Part shown: positions 15,991-24,866 of the stretch, piece after piece
Position numbering within the stretch: position 1 is the stretch's first letter
Layout of the letters: each line of letters starts with the position of its first letter
Assembly (NCBI GenBank): GCA_050633785.1
Contig: JBOEHE010000056.1
Location: 10,967 to 74,966 of the forward strand
DNA length: 64,000 nt
Reading direction: 5' to 3'
Source of the DNA: CALKZN01 sp050633785
GTDB lineage: Bacteria; Pseudomonadota; Gammaproteobacteria; Arenicellales; Arenicellaceae
Notes under the pieces: generated by a model
Told to the model about the DNA's origin: nothing
Seen by the model: the letters and a program-made list of their open reading frames with translations, nothing else
Database searches by the model: none
Program-made: the position numbers and the translations under genes

Positions 15991-17424
15991 ATGACAACCA
16001 TAGTACTATTGCGTCGAGATTTACGCCTTTACGATAATCCTGCGTTGTTTTATGCCTGTAAACAAGGCAATATTCTCCCCGTTTACATTGCAGACACCGA
16101 AGCTGCAACTTGGGAAACTGGCCAAGCCAGCCAATGGTGGCTCCATCACAGTTTATCAGCTCTAAACCAGAAGTTGGAAAAGCACAAATTACGCTTATGC
16201 CTTAAAACTGGAGACACAACTACAGTGCTCTTACAGCTATGTAAGGAGCTTAATAGCCAACTTGTTGTCTGGAATCGGCGCTATGAACCCGATTCAATAA
16301 GTGCCGACAAACACACAAAAGCCCAGCTATCCAACGCAGGAATTACGGTAAAAAGTTTTCAAGCCAATGTGCTCAACGAGCCATGGACTGTAATGAATAA
16401 ACAAGGGACACCATTCAAAGTATATACCCCATATTGGAAGCACTGTCTGGCGCAATCTATCATTGAGACACCATTACCAGAGCCTCAGGAAATATGCGGC
16501 ACAAGAAATGACATTGATAGTTGCTCATTGGAAAGTCTGCAGCTGTTGCCACACAGTCCAGATTGGTCATCTGGCATTCAAGCATCATGGCAGCCCGGCG
16601 AACAAAGTGCACAACAAAAGTGGGCGGATTTTTTACACTCAGGCATTAATAATTACCAGCAAGACCGCAATATCCCATCAATCCAAGGCACTTCAGGTAT
16701 ATCGCCACATCTGGCATTCGGAGAGATCAGCCCACGACAAATATGGCACGACTTGCAAGTGCTCATTACAACAGAACAAAACCCTAATTACACTTGTTAC
16801 TTATCTGAAATTGGCTGGAGAGAATTCAGTTATTACCAGCTATACCATTACCCACATATTACCGAACGCAGCTTCAATCCCAAGTTTGACCATTTCAGGT
16901 GGGAAGAAAAACCTGATGCTTTACAACAATGGCAAAGAGGCCTGACTGGCTATCCCATTGTTGATGCGGGAATGCGTGAGCTATGGCACACGGGTTATAT
17001 GCATAACCGGGTACGCATGGTAGTTGCTTCATTTTTGTGTAAAGACTTGTTAATACATTGGCACCAAGGTGCACGGTGGTTCTGGGATACTTTGGTTGAT
17101 GCCGATTTGGCCAGCAACACTGCGGGATGGCAATGGACTGCAGGCTGTGGAGCTGATGCCGCTCCCTTTTTTCGTATTTTTAATCCCGTCATCCAAGGAG
17201 AAAAATTTGACCCTCAAGCTTATTATGTCAAACGTTGGGTACCTGAATTGAAACAACTTCCCAACCGGTTCATTCATCAGCCCTGGGCAGCTCCTGCAGA
17301 TGTTCTTTCAGCAGCGGATGTCGTCTTAGGCCAAACCTACCCCGCACCGATGGTAGATCATAAAGTAGCCAGATTAGAAGCCTTAGAACGATTAAAAGAC
17401 TTGAAAAACCAAATGCAGGAATAA
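15991..17424 (+). CDS. phrB: Deoxyribodipyrimidine photolyase (class I CPD)
   Basis: Light-driven repair of cyclobutane pyrimidine dimers using FADH-. The 477-residue length is typical. The N-terminal antenna domain starts IVLLRRDLRLYDNPAL; the FAD-binding domain shows GWREFSYYQL, TGYPIVDAGMREL, TGYMHNRVRMVVASFL, and then DADLASNTAGWQW and FFRIFNPVIQGEKFDP, which carry the electron-transfer tryptophans and dimer-binding residues. Start at ATG 15991. It appears monocistronic; the gene at 17583 is separated by 158 bp. Confidence 0.94.
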   Translation: MTTIVLLRRDLRLYDNPALFYACKQGNILPVYIADTEAATWETGQASQWWLHHSLSALNQKLEKHKLRLCLKTGDTTTVLLQLCKELNSQLVVWNRRYEPDSISADKHTKAQLSNAGITVKSFQANVLNEPWTVMNKQGTPFKVYTPYWKHCLAQSIIETPLPEPQEICGTRNDIDSCSLESLQLLPHSPDWSSGIQASWQPGEQSAQQKWADFLHSGINNYQQDRNIPSIQGTSGISPHLAFGEISPRQIWHDLQVLITTEQNPNYTCYLSEIGWREFSYYQLYHYPHITERSFNPKFDHFRWEEKPDALQQWQRGLTGYPIVDAGMRELWHTGYMHNRVRMVVASFLCKDLLIHWHQGARWFWDTLVDADLASNTAGWQWTAGCGADAAPFFRIFNPVIQGEKFDPQAYYVKRWVPELKQLPNRFIHQPWAAPADVLSAADVVLGQTYPAPMVDHKVARLEALERLKDLKNQMQE

Positions 17425-17582
17425 AACGTTTTTTTGTTCATGACTAAATCGGCGCACAGGCCTTACAAACGGTATAATACGGTTGTACATCCCTTAGAAA
17501 CCTCAAATGCATGAATTATGGCTATTTTTATGGTTCTTTTGAGTTATGCTGAGGTCACACCCTTAACAACATCATAAACGCT

Positions 17583-18209
17583 ATGCAAAACCGGACGAAT
17601 ACAACAGAAACAAACTCTATTGAAATGCCCAAAGCAAGATCCAGAATAGCTTTCATAGCCATTGTTCTAGCCGTGCTGGCAGTTGTCATAATAAGTATAA
17701 TTACATTGAGTCGAGAAGTAGCTCCATTAACGCAAAACAACAGCGAAGTTCTGAGCACTGAAAGCATTGCCAGCAAAGAAATAGAAACAACAGAACAAAC
17801 AAGCAACCTAGCAGCCACTCCTGAACCTGAACCAGAACCGGAAAAGAGCAATAGCCTGGTAAGCGACTCCGAAAGCAATCAGGAAAGCCTGAAGAGATTA
17901 AAACTGCAAGCACAGCAACAGCAAACTGAAAACCTCAAACTCAGAGAACGTGCCGACAAATTGGAACAGGAGCTGTCAGAAAAAGTTAAAGGCCTGAAGT
18001 CCAAACTGGAAACAACATCCGTGCAAGAAAGTGGTGCCGCTCAAAAAGAAAGCAATGACGTCATTATAGCCGAAATCAAGCGTCTAATTGATGAAGGCAA
18101 ACCTGACATGGCAGCAGCGGCATTGGAACAATTTAATAGCTCTTGTCCCGATTGCAGTATTCCAGAAGATTTACAGGAATTTAGCCGCCAACAAGCACTC
18201 AAAAAATAA
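17583..18209 (+). CDS. Single-pass membrane protein with periplasmic coiled coil, unknown
   Basis: A 208-residue protein with a short cytoplasmic tail, one membrane helix (about residues 22-43, IAFIAIVLAVLAVVIISI), a low-complexity linker rich in Glu/Pro (PEPEPEPEKS) and a long coiled coil (about residues 100-150, QQQQTENLKLRERADKLEQELSEK). The last 50 residues contain a Cys pair (SSCPDCSIPEDL). Function is unknown; the layout suggests a structural or adaptor role in the envelope. It converges with the AraC gene. Confidence 0.55.
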   Translation: MQNRTNTTETNSIEMPKARSRIAFIAIVLAVLAVVIISIITLSREVAPLTQNNSEVLSTESIASKEIETTEQTSNLAATPEPEPEPEKSNSLVSDSESNQESLKRLKLQAQQQQTENLKLRERADKLEQELSEKVKGLKSKLETTSVQESGAAQKESNDVIIAEIKRLIDEGKPDMAAAALEQFNSSCPDCSIPEDLQEFSRQQALKK

Positions 18210-18247
18210 ACTAGGACCTTTTTCCTTTCAAACAAATATTAAAAGCT

Positions 18248-19090
18248 CTAGAACTCTATGGTACTAATGACCTTGGTGCTTACCTGTGATGAGAACAGCA
18301 GAGAAGGTAAAATACCAAGAAACTTCTTTGATGTTTTGGACAAATGGGAGTCATCATAGAAACCAGCATTACTCGCCGCAGCAGACAAATTTTGCCCCTG
18401 GGCCAACAAATAATAAGCATAAATAAGCTTATTGAAAGAATTGTATTTACCCAGAGTCATGCCCGCTTCCTTCTTAAACAACCCCATCAACCTCGAAGGA
18501 GATAAGTAGACTTGCTGAGCCAATTCTTCAACTGTGAAATTTTTCTTTGGTTCTTCCTTAATTACTTTCATGACAGTGATTACACGTGGATCTATATCCT
18601 CTTCATATAATAAATGCTGTTTATTATTCAAGATCATATTATCCAATTGCCCAGCAACTGTTTCAATATCAGGTTTGTTAAGTAAAACATTCTCGAACAA
18701 GTGTTGAAAACCTTCAGCATCATCTATATTGGCATAAGCATGTTCAGCAATTTGAGTCATTCTATATTGCAGGATCTGGCGATAGCGGTTGCCTGGTTCT
18801 AAAAACAAATATGCGTAAATTCCATCCAAAGCGCTGCGCCGTTCAACCTTGCGACGATAGAAAATTGATTTAGGAGAAATCGTCATAGCACCATTATTGA
18901 GCGATACATTCATCTCACCTTCAAGTGCAAAAGCAAACAGCTGGCAAGGTGAAGCCGGTTGATTTTCTTTGGCCAGCAAACGTCCAATATACAGTTGGAA
19001 GTCACATGATATATAAAGTACTGATTTAAACTGCTGTTTTTCCGGCATGACAATCCCCATTGAAATGTTGTAAAAAAGGCTATATGCCAT
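18248..19090 (-). CDS. AraC-family transcriptional regulator
   Basis: A 280-residue regulator with an N-terminal sensing part (LFAFALEGEMNVSLNNGAM, cupin-like) and a C-terminal AraC/XylS HTH domain: FTVEELAQQVYLSPSRLMGLFKKEAGMTLGKY, then a second helix pair near LSAAASNAGFYDDSHLSKTSKKFLG. No target gene is evident beside it; it faces away from a long repeat-rich intergenic region. The start at 19090 could be later, at the Met of MPEKQQF, so the N terminus is uncertain. Ligand unknown. Confidence 0.82.
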   Translation of the reverse strand: MAYSLFYNISMGIVMPEKQQFKSVLYISCDFQLYIGRLLAKENQPASPCQLFAFALEGEMNVSLNNGAMTISPKSIFYRRKVERRSALDGIYAYLFLEPGNRYRQILQYRMTQIAEHAYANIDDAEGFQHLFENVLLNKPDIETVAGQLDNMILNNKQHLLYEEDIDPRVITVMKVIKEEPKKNFTVEELAQQVYLSPSRLMGLFKKEAGMTLGKYNSFNKLIYAYYLLAQGQNLSAAASNAGFYDDSHLSKTSKKFLGILPSLLFSSQVSTKVISTIEF

Positions 19091-19319
19091 CTAAAAGTAA
19101 GAATAGTTGTACCAAACTACTATAGTTCAGTAATTTACTACTAATTAAATTGTTTTCTGAATTTAATCTGCTAAATTCTAGTTTGTTGATAGCGGCAAGT
19201 TAGACGACTCGCTGTCGACTAATAGTAGTATAGTAATAAGGCACCAATAAAAGAAAATTATTATTGAGAGTTCAATCGGATGATAACTCTGTTTAGTAAA
19301 CTTTTATGCTGAAATACTA

Positions 19320-19385
19320 AAGAGCACAACTGGTGACTGCTCCACCTCCCCACACACTCCTTTGGACTTCATGAGTTGTGCTCTT
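19320..19385 (+). repeat. Long inverted repeat with C-rich loop, terminator-like
   Basis: A perfect 12-bp inverted repeat, AAGAGCACAACT (19320-19331) and AGTTGTGCTCTT (19374-19385), encloses a 42-base loop rich in C and T (TCCACCTCCCC and ACACTCC), and is followed by ATTTTTTATA. It could be a small-RNA terminator hairpin, with a loop complementary to Shine-Dalgarno sequences, or an intergenic repeat. It borders the tandem array directly. Confidence 0.5.
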
Positions 19386-19389
19386 ATTT

Positions 19390-19710
19390 TTTATAACACC
19401 GCTCAAGGCTGTTTATAACACCACTCAGATTTTTTATAACACCGCTCAAGGCTGTTTATAACACCACTCAGATCTTTTATAACACCGCTCAGGGCTGTTT
19501 ATAACACCACTCAGATTTTTTATAACACCGCTCAGGGCTGTTTATAACACCACTCAGATTTTTTATAACACCGCTCAGGGCTGTTTATAACACCACTCAG
19601 GACTGTTTATAACACCGCTCAGATTTTTTTATAACACCGCTCAAGGCTGTTTATAACATCGCTCAGATTTTTTTATAACACCGCTTAGGGCTGTTTATTA
19701 GCCCGTTCAA
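19390..19710. repeat. Tandem array of about fourteen 21-bp units
   Basis: Head-to-tail copies of a unit beginning TTTATAACACC and continuing RCTCARRNYT occur without unique spacers; units are 20 to 22 bp and alternate between GCTC and ACTC versions, giving a higher-order period near 42-43 bp. The array lies between the AraC gene (start 19090) and the 3' end of the DUF3482 gene (19764). The last copy (19692 onward) is degenerate. No reading frame stays open through it. It may be an array of protein-binding sites or a simple expanding repeat. Confidence 0.85.
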
Positions 19711-19763
19711 TTTTTTACTTTGTTTCAATACTACTTCACTTACGGCATTAGGCTAAAAATTCT

Positions 19764-21200
19764 TCATGCCTGCGTAAGAGGGGCTTCGTCACTCTGGTTC
19801 TCATGCTCTGCTCTCATCAGAACCAATAATTCATCCGCCAGTTTTTGCTGAAAGTCGTACATGGTGTTATCAAATGTCATTGTTTTCTCAGCACCGCTCA
19901 TCAGGCCCGACCATTGTGGGTGTGTCCGGATAACTCTTAGCCATCGTTTCCAGGCTGTCACTGTTGCAGCATCGCTGCTTATATCCAGTTCTATTGCCTG
20001 CTGTGTGGCGTGACCGCGATGCAACAGATGGTTCAGCAAATGCCACTGCCGCAACCACAACAGTTTTAACGTAGTTTCATCCACGCAGATATACTGAACA
20101 CCACTGAGCTTCGACCAGATATTATCGCCATGGCGTCTCACAGTCCCCCAGATAGTACCTACCAGTGCACCTAAAGCCGCTCCAGCCCCCAATGACAGAC
20201 CGCCAACAATAATATCAACCCCTATCCCTACAGCCGCCCCTTTTGCTGCATCACTGCCTGTCTGTAGACCCCAGTCAGTGATATTCTTCGGATCGAATAG
20301 ATCATACTGCCAACGCCCATTGATGATCGGTAAAAACTCATTCCGTACATCATCTTTGTCAAAACCCCAAATTGCCAGAAACTCGACGATACAAGCCTGT
20401 TCAGCGTCACGAACTTTATCCTGAAGTCTTTCTACTGAAACATCAGCTGTATGACTACTGTCAATTCGAATGCGATATGCACCCACATCAATCAGCAAAC
20501 GAGCCAAAGTAGATACCGATGATTTCTGACGCTGAAGATACATCTTCTGATTTTGCTCGATCACCCGCTGAATGGTTTTATAATGAGGTTCAAGCACCCC
20601 TTGTAACTTTTGATATAAACGTTTTTCCGCTTCAAAGGTGAAAGCCACTGTATCGTATTCAACAACAGCATGCATATGATAATGAACCAGCTGCTCTCGC
20701 CAGCGTTTACTGTTATCGGTATCTTCCTGAGTAAAATTAAGCACGGGAATAATTGGTTTGCCAACTTCAAGCAATAAAGCAATTTCATCCTGATATTTAC
20801 CCAGACAGGATTCGCGAACATCAATCACGTACAACATAACATCACACAACAACGCCTGTTGCAGCACCTTACATTCCTGCTCAAAATCAGTTTTGGTCTG
20901 CGGTAAATCAACAAAATAGCGCATTTTCTCAGCCGGATTGCTCAAGTCCCCAGCAAATGACATATCCTGCCAAGCTTCCAGTAGCGCCATTGAATCTTCC
21001 AAACCAGGGGTATCAAACAATTCGATTGCATTCTGACCATCAACTTGAATGGCCGTACCCTCCACATGCCGCGTTGTACCAGCGTAATCAGCCACCTCTC
21101 CGAACTCAGCATCTCTGAGCAGAGTTCTCATCAGCGAAGTTTTGCCTGCATTAGCATGCCCAACAATAGCCAACCTGATTGAATGGGTGTCAGCGTTCAT
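19764..21200 (-). CDS. GTPase with DUF3482 domain
   Basis: A 478-residue P-loop GTPase. The N-terminal G domain has the Walker A motif AIVGHANAGKTSLMRTL (G1), a G3 DTPGLEDS and a G4-like NFTQED, consistent with the Era/MnmE-like superclass; the C-terminal half is the DUF3482 region, with a Gly/Ala-rich hydrophobic stretch (VGIGVDIIVGGLSLGAGAALGALVG) that could insert in a membrane. The ATG overlaps the DUF2868 stop by four bases (ATGA), so the two are translated together and probably work together. Function unknown. Confidence 0.85.
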   Translation of the reverse strand: MNADTHSIRLAIVGHANAGKTSLMRTLLRDAEFGEVADYAGTTRHVEGTAIQVDGQNAIELFDTPGLEDSMALLEAWQDMSFAGDLSNPAEKMRYFVDLPQTKTDFEQECKVLQQALLCDVMLYVIDVRESCLGKYQDEIALLLEVGKPIIPVLNFTQEDTDNSKRWREQLVHYHMHAVVEYDTVAFTFEAEKRLYQKLQGVLEPHYKTIQRVIEQNQKMYLQRQKSSVSTLARLLIDVGAYRIRIDSSHTADVSVERLQDKVRDAEQACIVEFLAIWGFDKDDVRNEFLPIINGRWQYDLFDPKNITDWGLQTGSDAAKGAAVGIGVDIIVGGLSLGAGAALGALVGTIWGTVRRHGDNIWSKLSGVQYICVDETTLKLLWLRQWHLLNHLLHRGHATQQAIELDISSDAATVTAWKRWLRVIRTHPQWSGLMSGAEKTMTFDNTMYDFQQKLADELLVLMRAEHENQSDEAPLTQA

Positions 21201-22693
21201 TTTTCCACCTGTCCACCTTCTGCTGCATAAGGGTACAGAATCACATCAGCTTCACTCAACCCGGCCTGGTCTGCGATATGCACCCAGGAGCTCCATCGCT
21301 GCTGACGCTGTTCAGACATCTCTGCCAGTTGCTCAGCATAATTATCCAGCACAAACAGATGGACCTGAGCCACTTTCTTCAGTTCACGTAAAAATCTCAA
21401 TGCCCCACGATCGGCAGCTTGCTCAAGCATTACGCCACAAACAACGGTTGAATCCTTAGCTGGCAAGCTTGCAAGCAGTTCTTTTTGCTGGCTGCGAGTC
21501 GTTACATTGCCAAGGTCAGTAAACTGCATCAACTCTGGATTTGGCCATGAATAGCGTTCAGCCAGTTCATAGGCAAGACTATAAGCTTCTTGAGGGATAG
21601 CAGATAAACGGTCGGATAAAAGCTCAGTATCAGCAACTAATGATGCATCTGTTTTTTTATCCGTCGTATTCCTCTCGCTATTCTGCTCCGGGTCAACAAC
21701 ACCGATATTGTGTGTCAAACGTGTCAGACGGGCACGTAATTGGATAAAATAGCGCTGGTTCCAATCAGGTTGATAGCTCTTTTGTGCTGCCCGCAGACGC
21801 CAGATTGACAACAACCAGAGCAAACAGCGAGGCATAATTCCATAGAGCAAAATGCTTCCAATCAAAAAACCCGACCAAGCGTGTCTGGTGTAGTCTGGAT
21901 TAAGCACTACATTACCTGATCGACTTTGTAGAATTTGCTCAACATCAGGCACAGCAAACCGAAACAACTCTGGCAAAACGCTCAATTGACGAGTCAGCCA
22001 GACAAATGCATCAGAGCTTAACAAGGTGGTTCCCCAGACAAAATCCACTTGCCTGCTTGCCAGAATAAGCAGCAACAATAATAAACCACCTGACAAGTAC
22101 ATCACCCAGAAACCATGTAATAAGCAGCTGATGCGCCATCGACCAATACGCCCAGTGAGATTCAATTGCGCCCAACTAGCCATGGTTAGCGGTGATAAAA
22201 ACCGAGCAGCAAGACGAGAAAAAACTCCTTTGAAAACGGCTACCAGAGGCGATTTCTGCCCTTCTTTCTGTTGCAGAATTTCTGTAAAAAACCACAATAC
22301 CATGGAGATAGTATTCACCCCCAGCAACATCAAGCCTAACCAATAAATGTTGATAACAGGAGTAGATGTTCGAAGAGCCTGCAGTACCGCCAAACCACCC
22401 AGAACGACCATGCACAAGGCCATCACTGCAATAATTCGTTTGGCCCAGACAATGACAGCCTCCAGCTGAGATTTAGCGCCAGTCAAACCGGCTAATTGAT
22501 CTGCTCTGGATAAGGCTTTTTGATGAAAAGACTGCTGGGATTGTTGCAACGAACGCTCAATGCTCGCGGCCTCACTCAATGTGCCTGAGGAGCCCGCTTC
22601 ATGTTCCTCAGCTCGCTTGATGACGTCAAGCACCTGATAACGTTCAAAGGTTGAAACCCGTTTGTTTGCGTCTGCTTGTGAAGATGTTGTCAT
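21197..22693 (-). CDS. DUF2868 domain membrane protein
   Basis: A 498-residue inner-membrane protein with two clusters of hydrophobic segments (around residues 85-145 and 190-275) and a soluble C-terminal domain that includes SLAYELAERYSWP and a Rossmann-like alternation (STVVCGVMLEQ, LRELKKVAQVHLFVLD). DUF2868 genes are regularly paired with DUF3482 GTPase genes, as here with a four-base overlap. Function unknown; a GTPase-controlled membrane device is a reasonable inference. Confidence 0.8.
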   Translation of the reverse strand: MTTSSQADANKRVSTFERYQVLDVIKRAEEHEAGSSGTLSEAASIERSLQQSQQSFHQKALSRADQLAGLTGAKSQLEAVIVWAKRIIAVMALCMVVLGGLAVLQALRTSTPVINIYWLGLMLLGVNTISMVLWFFTEILQQKEGQKSPLVAVFKGVFSRLAARFLSPLTMASWAQLNLTGRIGRWRISCLLHGFWVMYLSGGLLLLLLILASRQVDFVWGTTLLSSDAFVWLTRQLSVLPELFRFAVPDVEQILQSRSGNVVLNPDYTRHAWSGFLIGSILLYGIMPRCLLWLLSIWRLRAAQKSYQPDWNQRYFIQLRARLTRLTHNIGVVDPEQNSERNTTDKKTDASLVADTELLSDRLSAIPQEAYSLAYELAERYSWPNPELMQFTDLGNVTTRSQQKELLASLPAKDSTVVCGVMLEQAADRGALRFLRELKKVAQVHLFVLDNYAEQLAEMSEQRQQRWSSWVHIADQAGLSEADVILYPYAAEGGQVEK

Positions 22694-22756
22694 CGAGCCT
22701 GATGGTAATTGTTTATTTAGACTTGATATTGGCCACGCCTAAGCGACACAATAATC

Positions 22757-23296
22757 TCACCGGCTACTTTGTCGTGCTGACAGGTAATCCATAATGGCAA
22801 AGAGTAAGCCTGAAAACACAAAGGCAGCATAAATCAATAATTTCCATTCAATAACCTGGGGCAAGCTCTGCATAGCAACAGGATCAGGCTTAACCATCAA
22901 GTCATTCAAATTAATAAAAACACGTAACAAATCTATACCAGCAATGGCAACGATTGAGCTGATCAATTTGACCTTCAGAGTCGAAAAGCCCACTTTACCC
23001 ATCCAACTTGGTCGGTCCTCTTCAGCGATGACATCAATTTTAGAAACAAAACTTTCATAACCACTGAATGTAATTATGATCAATAAATTAGCCAGTAACG
23101 TCAGATCAACCATAGCCAGCACCAATAGAATCAAATCATTGGCCTGCAGGGACAAATGGGTAAAAAGATGCGTCAACTCTTCCAGAAATTTATACAAAAG
23201 CGCCGCCATGGCGACAATCAATCCTATAAAAAAAGGAACCAATAACCAGCGCCCTGAAAAGAAAATGCTTTCAAAAGTGTGTTCTAATTTTTTCAT
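22757..23296 (-). CDS. YqhA family membrane protein (UPF0114)
   Basis: A 179-residue protein with four predicted membrane helices and the UPF0114 family features: an N-terminal FESIFFSGRWLLVPFFIGL, a second helix with LANLLIIITFSGYESFVSKID, and LKVKLISSIVAIAGIDLLRVF. Family function is not established; homologues are small inner-membrane proteins. It lies 63 bp after DUF2868 in reverse order on the same strand, but is not obviously in that operon. Confidence 0.82.
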   Translation of the reverse strand: MKKLEHTFESIFFSGRWLLVPFFIGLIVAMAALLYKFLEELTHLFTHLSLQANDLILLVLAMVDLTLLANLLIIITFSGYESFVSKIDVIAEEDRPSWMGKVGFSTLKVKLISSIVAIAGIDLLRVFINLNDLMVKPDPVAMQSLPQVIEWKLLIYAAFVFSGLLFAIMDYLSARQSSR

Positions 23297-23418
23297 AACA
23301 ATATAAGGAATAATTTAAATCTAATAGAAAAATTTCAGCATAAGCAGACAGCCATCAAAAACCAGCCTTAACCATCCATCTAAGTTGTTTACTAAGCATA
23401 TCGAAGCCCAAACAGTGC

Positions 23419-24093
23419 CTATTGCGCAACTCTGGTATCAAGCTGCAAGTAGGTTTTTCTGTCATCAAACAAACGTAGAGACAGACTGTCATTCACCACC
23501 ACAGGGCCAACCCCTGCCGGGGTTCCAGTCAACACGATATCACCTGGTAATAAAGTAAACGTTTGGCAGATATGCTGCATTAGAGGTTCAAGTGGGACAA
23601 TCATATCTGCAACACAGCCTGACTGTCTTTGTTCAGAGTTAACCATAAGCGACAAACTTAATTTATCAACATCAGCAATGCTCCGCAAGGCAACAAATTC
23701 AGACATTGGACAACTTCCATCGAATGCCTTGGCTCGTTCCCAGGGTTGCCCTTTGTGCTTAAGCTGCTCTTGTAGATCACGCAGGGTTAAATCCAGACCA
23801 AGACCAACACCCTGAATTGAGGACATTGCCTCATCGCTATCAGTCTTCGATAAACGTTCGCCAATCAACAGGGCAAGTTCCAGTTCATGATGAACCACTC
23901 CCTGATTTTCTGGAATCATCCAACTTGGCTGCATTGATGTCAATGCGGTCATCGGTTTGATGAATAACAAGGGTTGTTTGGGAATCGGATTGTTCAGCTC
24001 TTGAGCATGCTCTGCATAATTACGGCCAATACAAACCACTTTACCGACAGGCAGGTCAATTGCACTACCATCAGACCATCGATGGGCATACAT
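23419..24093 (-). CDS. Fumarylacetoacetate hydrolase (FAH) family protein
   Basis: A 224-residue enzyme of the FAH/FAHD1 type, which acts on acylpyruvates or decarboxylates oxaloacetate. The signature is clear: VVCIGRNYAEHAQE, a metal site HHELELALLIG, GLDLTLRD, KAFDGSCP and the C-terminal GDIVLTGTPAGVG. Start at ATG 24093, only two bases after the trpA stop, so it is co-transcribed with trpBA though it has no role in tryptophan synthesis. Length is that of the short, single-domain class rather than tyrosine-pathway FAH. Confidence 0.87.
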   Translation of the reverse strand: MYAHRWSDGSAIDLPVGKVVCIGRNYAEHAQELNNPIPKQPLLFIKPMTALTSMQPSWMIPENQGVVHHELELALLIGERLSKTDSDEAMSSIQGVGLGLDLTLRDLQEQLKHKGQPWERAKAFDGSCPMSEFVALRSIADVDKLSLSLMVNSEQRQSGCVADMIVPLEPLMQHICQTFTLLPGDIVLTGTPAGVGPVVVNDSLSLRLFDDRKTYLQLDTRVAQ

Positions 24094-24095
24094 GA

Positions 24096-24866
24096 CTATT
24101 GTGCAAATAAACGACTGAAAAACTGCCGAAGTCCCGATTCGCCTTCCGCTTCCCAGGCTTTGAGCGCTGCTGTTCCAATAACCGCAATATCGGCCTGTTC
24201 ACCTATGAAATCAATATCTGCTTTATCACTGACACCAAACCCAACTGCCAGAGGTAAATCGGTGACTTGTCGGCAACGTTTAATAAAATCAGCAACCTCT
24301 TGATTCATATTAGTACCTGCTCCAGTCACCCCTTTACGAGCAACGGTGTAGATAAATCCATCAGCAAAACCTGCCAATTGCTTTAAACGTTCATCGGTAT
24401 TGGTCGGCGTCATCAACACCACCGGAGACAAATTCAATTTATTAGCAACAGAGTGCAGTTCACCAGCTTCATCTACCGGCAGATCAGGAAGGATAAAACC
24501 AACCGCACCAGCTTCGTGCAGACGTTGTAAAAACAACTCATGTCCAGTTTTAAACACCGTGTTGTAATAGCCCATCATGATAACTTTGAATGAAAATTTC
24601 TCAGTCACCTTCTTCATGAACTCAAAGCAATCATCAACCGTAACACCGTTATCTATCGCTTGCTGGTTCGCTTTGACAAATAACGGGCCATCCGCTGAAG
24701 GCTCAGAAAATGGAAATTGCAACTCCACCAGATCGACGTCAAACTCCTGCATGATTTCAAGTTCACGCCAGTTATCCTCAAAGGATGGATAACCACACAC
24801 CACATGGGTCATAACCATCACATTTTTTTTAGCTCTTTGAGCTTCAAGGTAACTATTCAGCATCAT
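24096..24866 (-). CDS. trpA: Tryptophan synthase alpha subunit
   Basis: Cleaves indole-3-glycerol phosphate to indole and glyceraldehyde 3-phosphate. ATG 24866 (MMLNSYLEAQRA) is preferred over upstream frame extensions because a GGGTGAG ribosome site precedes it and the 256-residue product has normal length; it overlaps the trpB stop by 14 bases. Catalytic acids lie in VDLVELQFPFSEPSADGP, and the phosphate loop is near VGFGVSDKADI. The beta subunit is directly upstream, allowing channel complex formation. Confidence 0.93.
   Translation of the reverse strand: MMLNSYLEAQRAKKNVMVMTHVVCGYPSFEDNWRELEIMQEFDVDLVELQFPFSEPSADGPLFVKANQQAIDNGVTVDDCFEFMKKVTEKFSFKVIMMGYYNTVFKTGHELFLQRLHEAGAVGFILPDLPVDEAGELHSVANKLNLSPVVLMTPTNTDERLKQLAGFADGFIYTVARKGVTGAGTNMNQEVADFIKRCRQVTDLPLAVGFGVSDKADIDFIGEQADIAVIGTAALKAWEAEGESGLRQFFSRLFAQ

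Noticed and set aside
19390..19710. Possible CRISPR array
   Set aside because: Units follow head to tail with no unique spacers, the unit is only about 21 bp, and no cas gene is in the window.
19390..19710. Possible replication origin with DnaA boxes
   Set aside because: TTATAACACC does not match the DnaA box TTATNCACA at the key positions, and no dnaA, dnaN or gidA gene is near.
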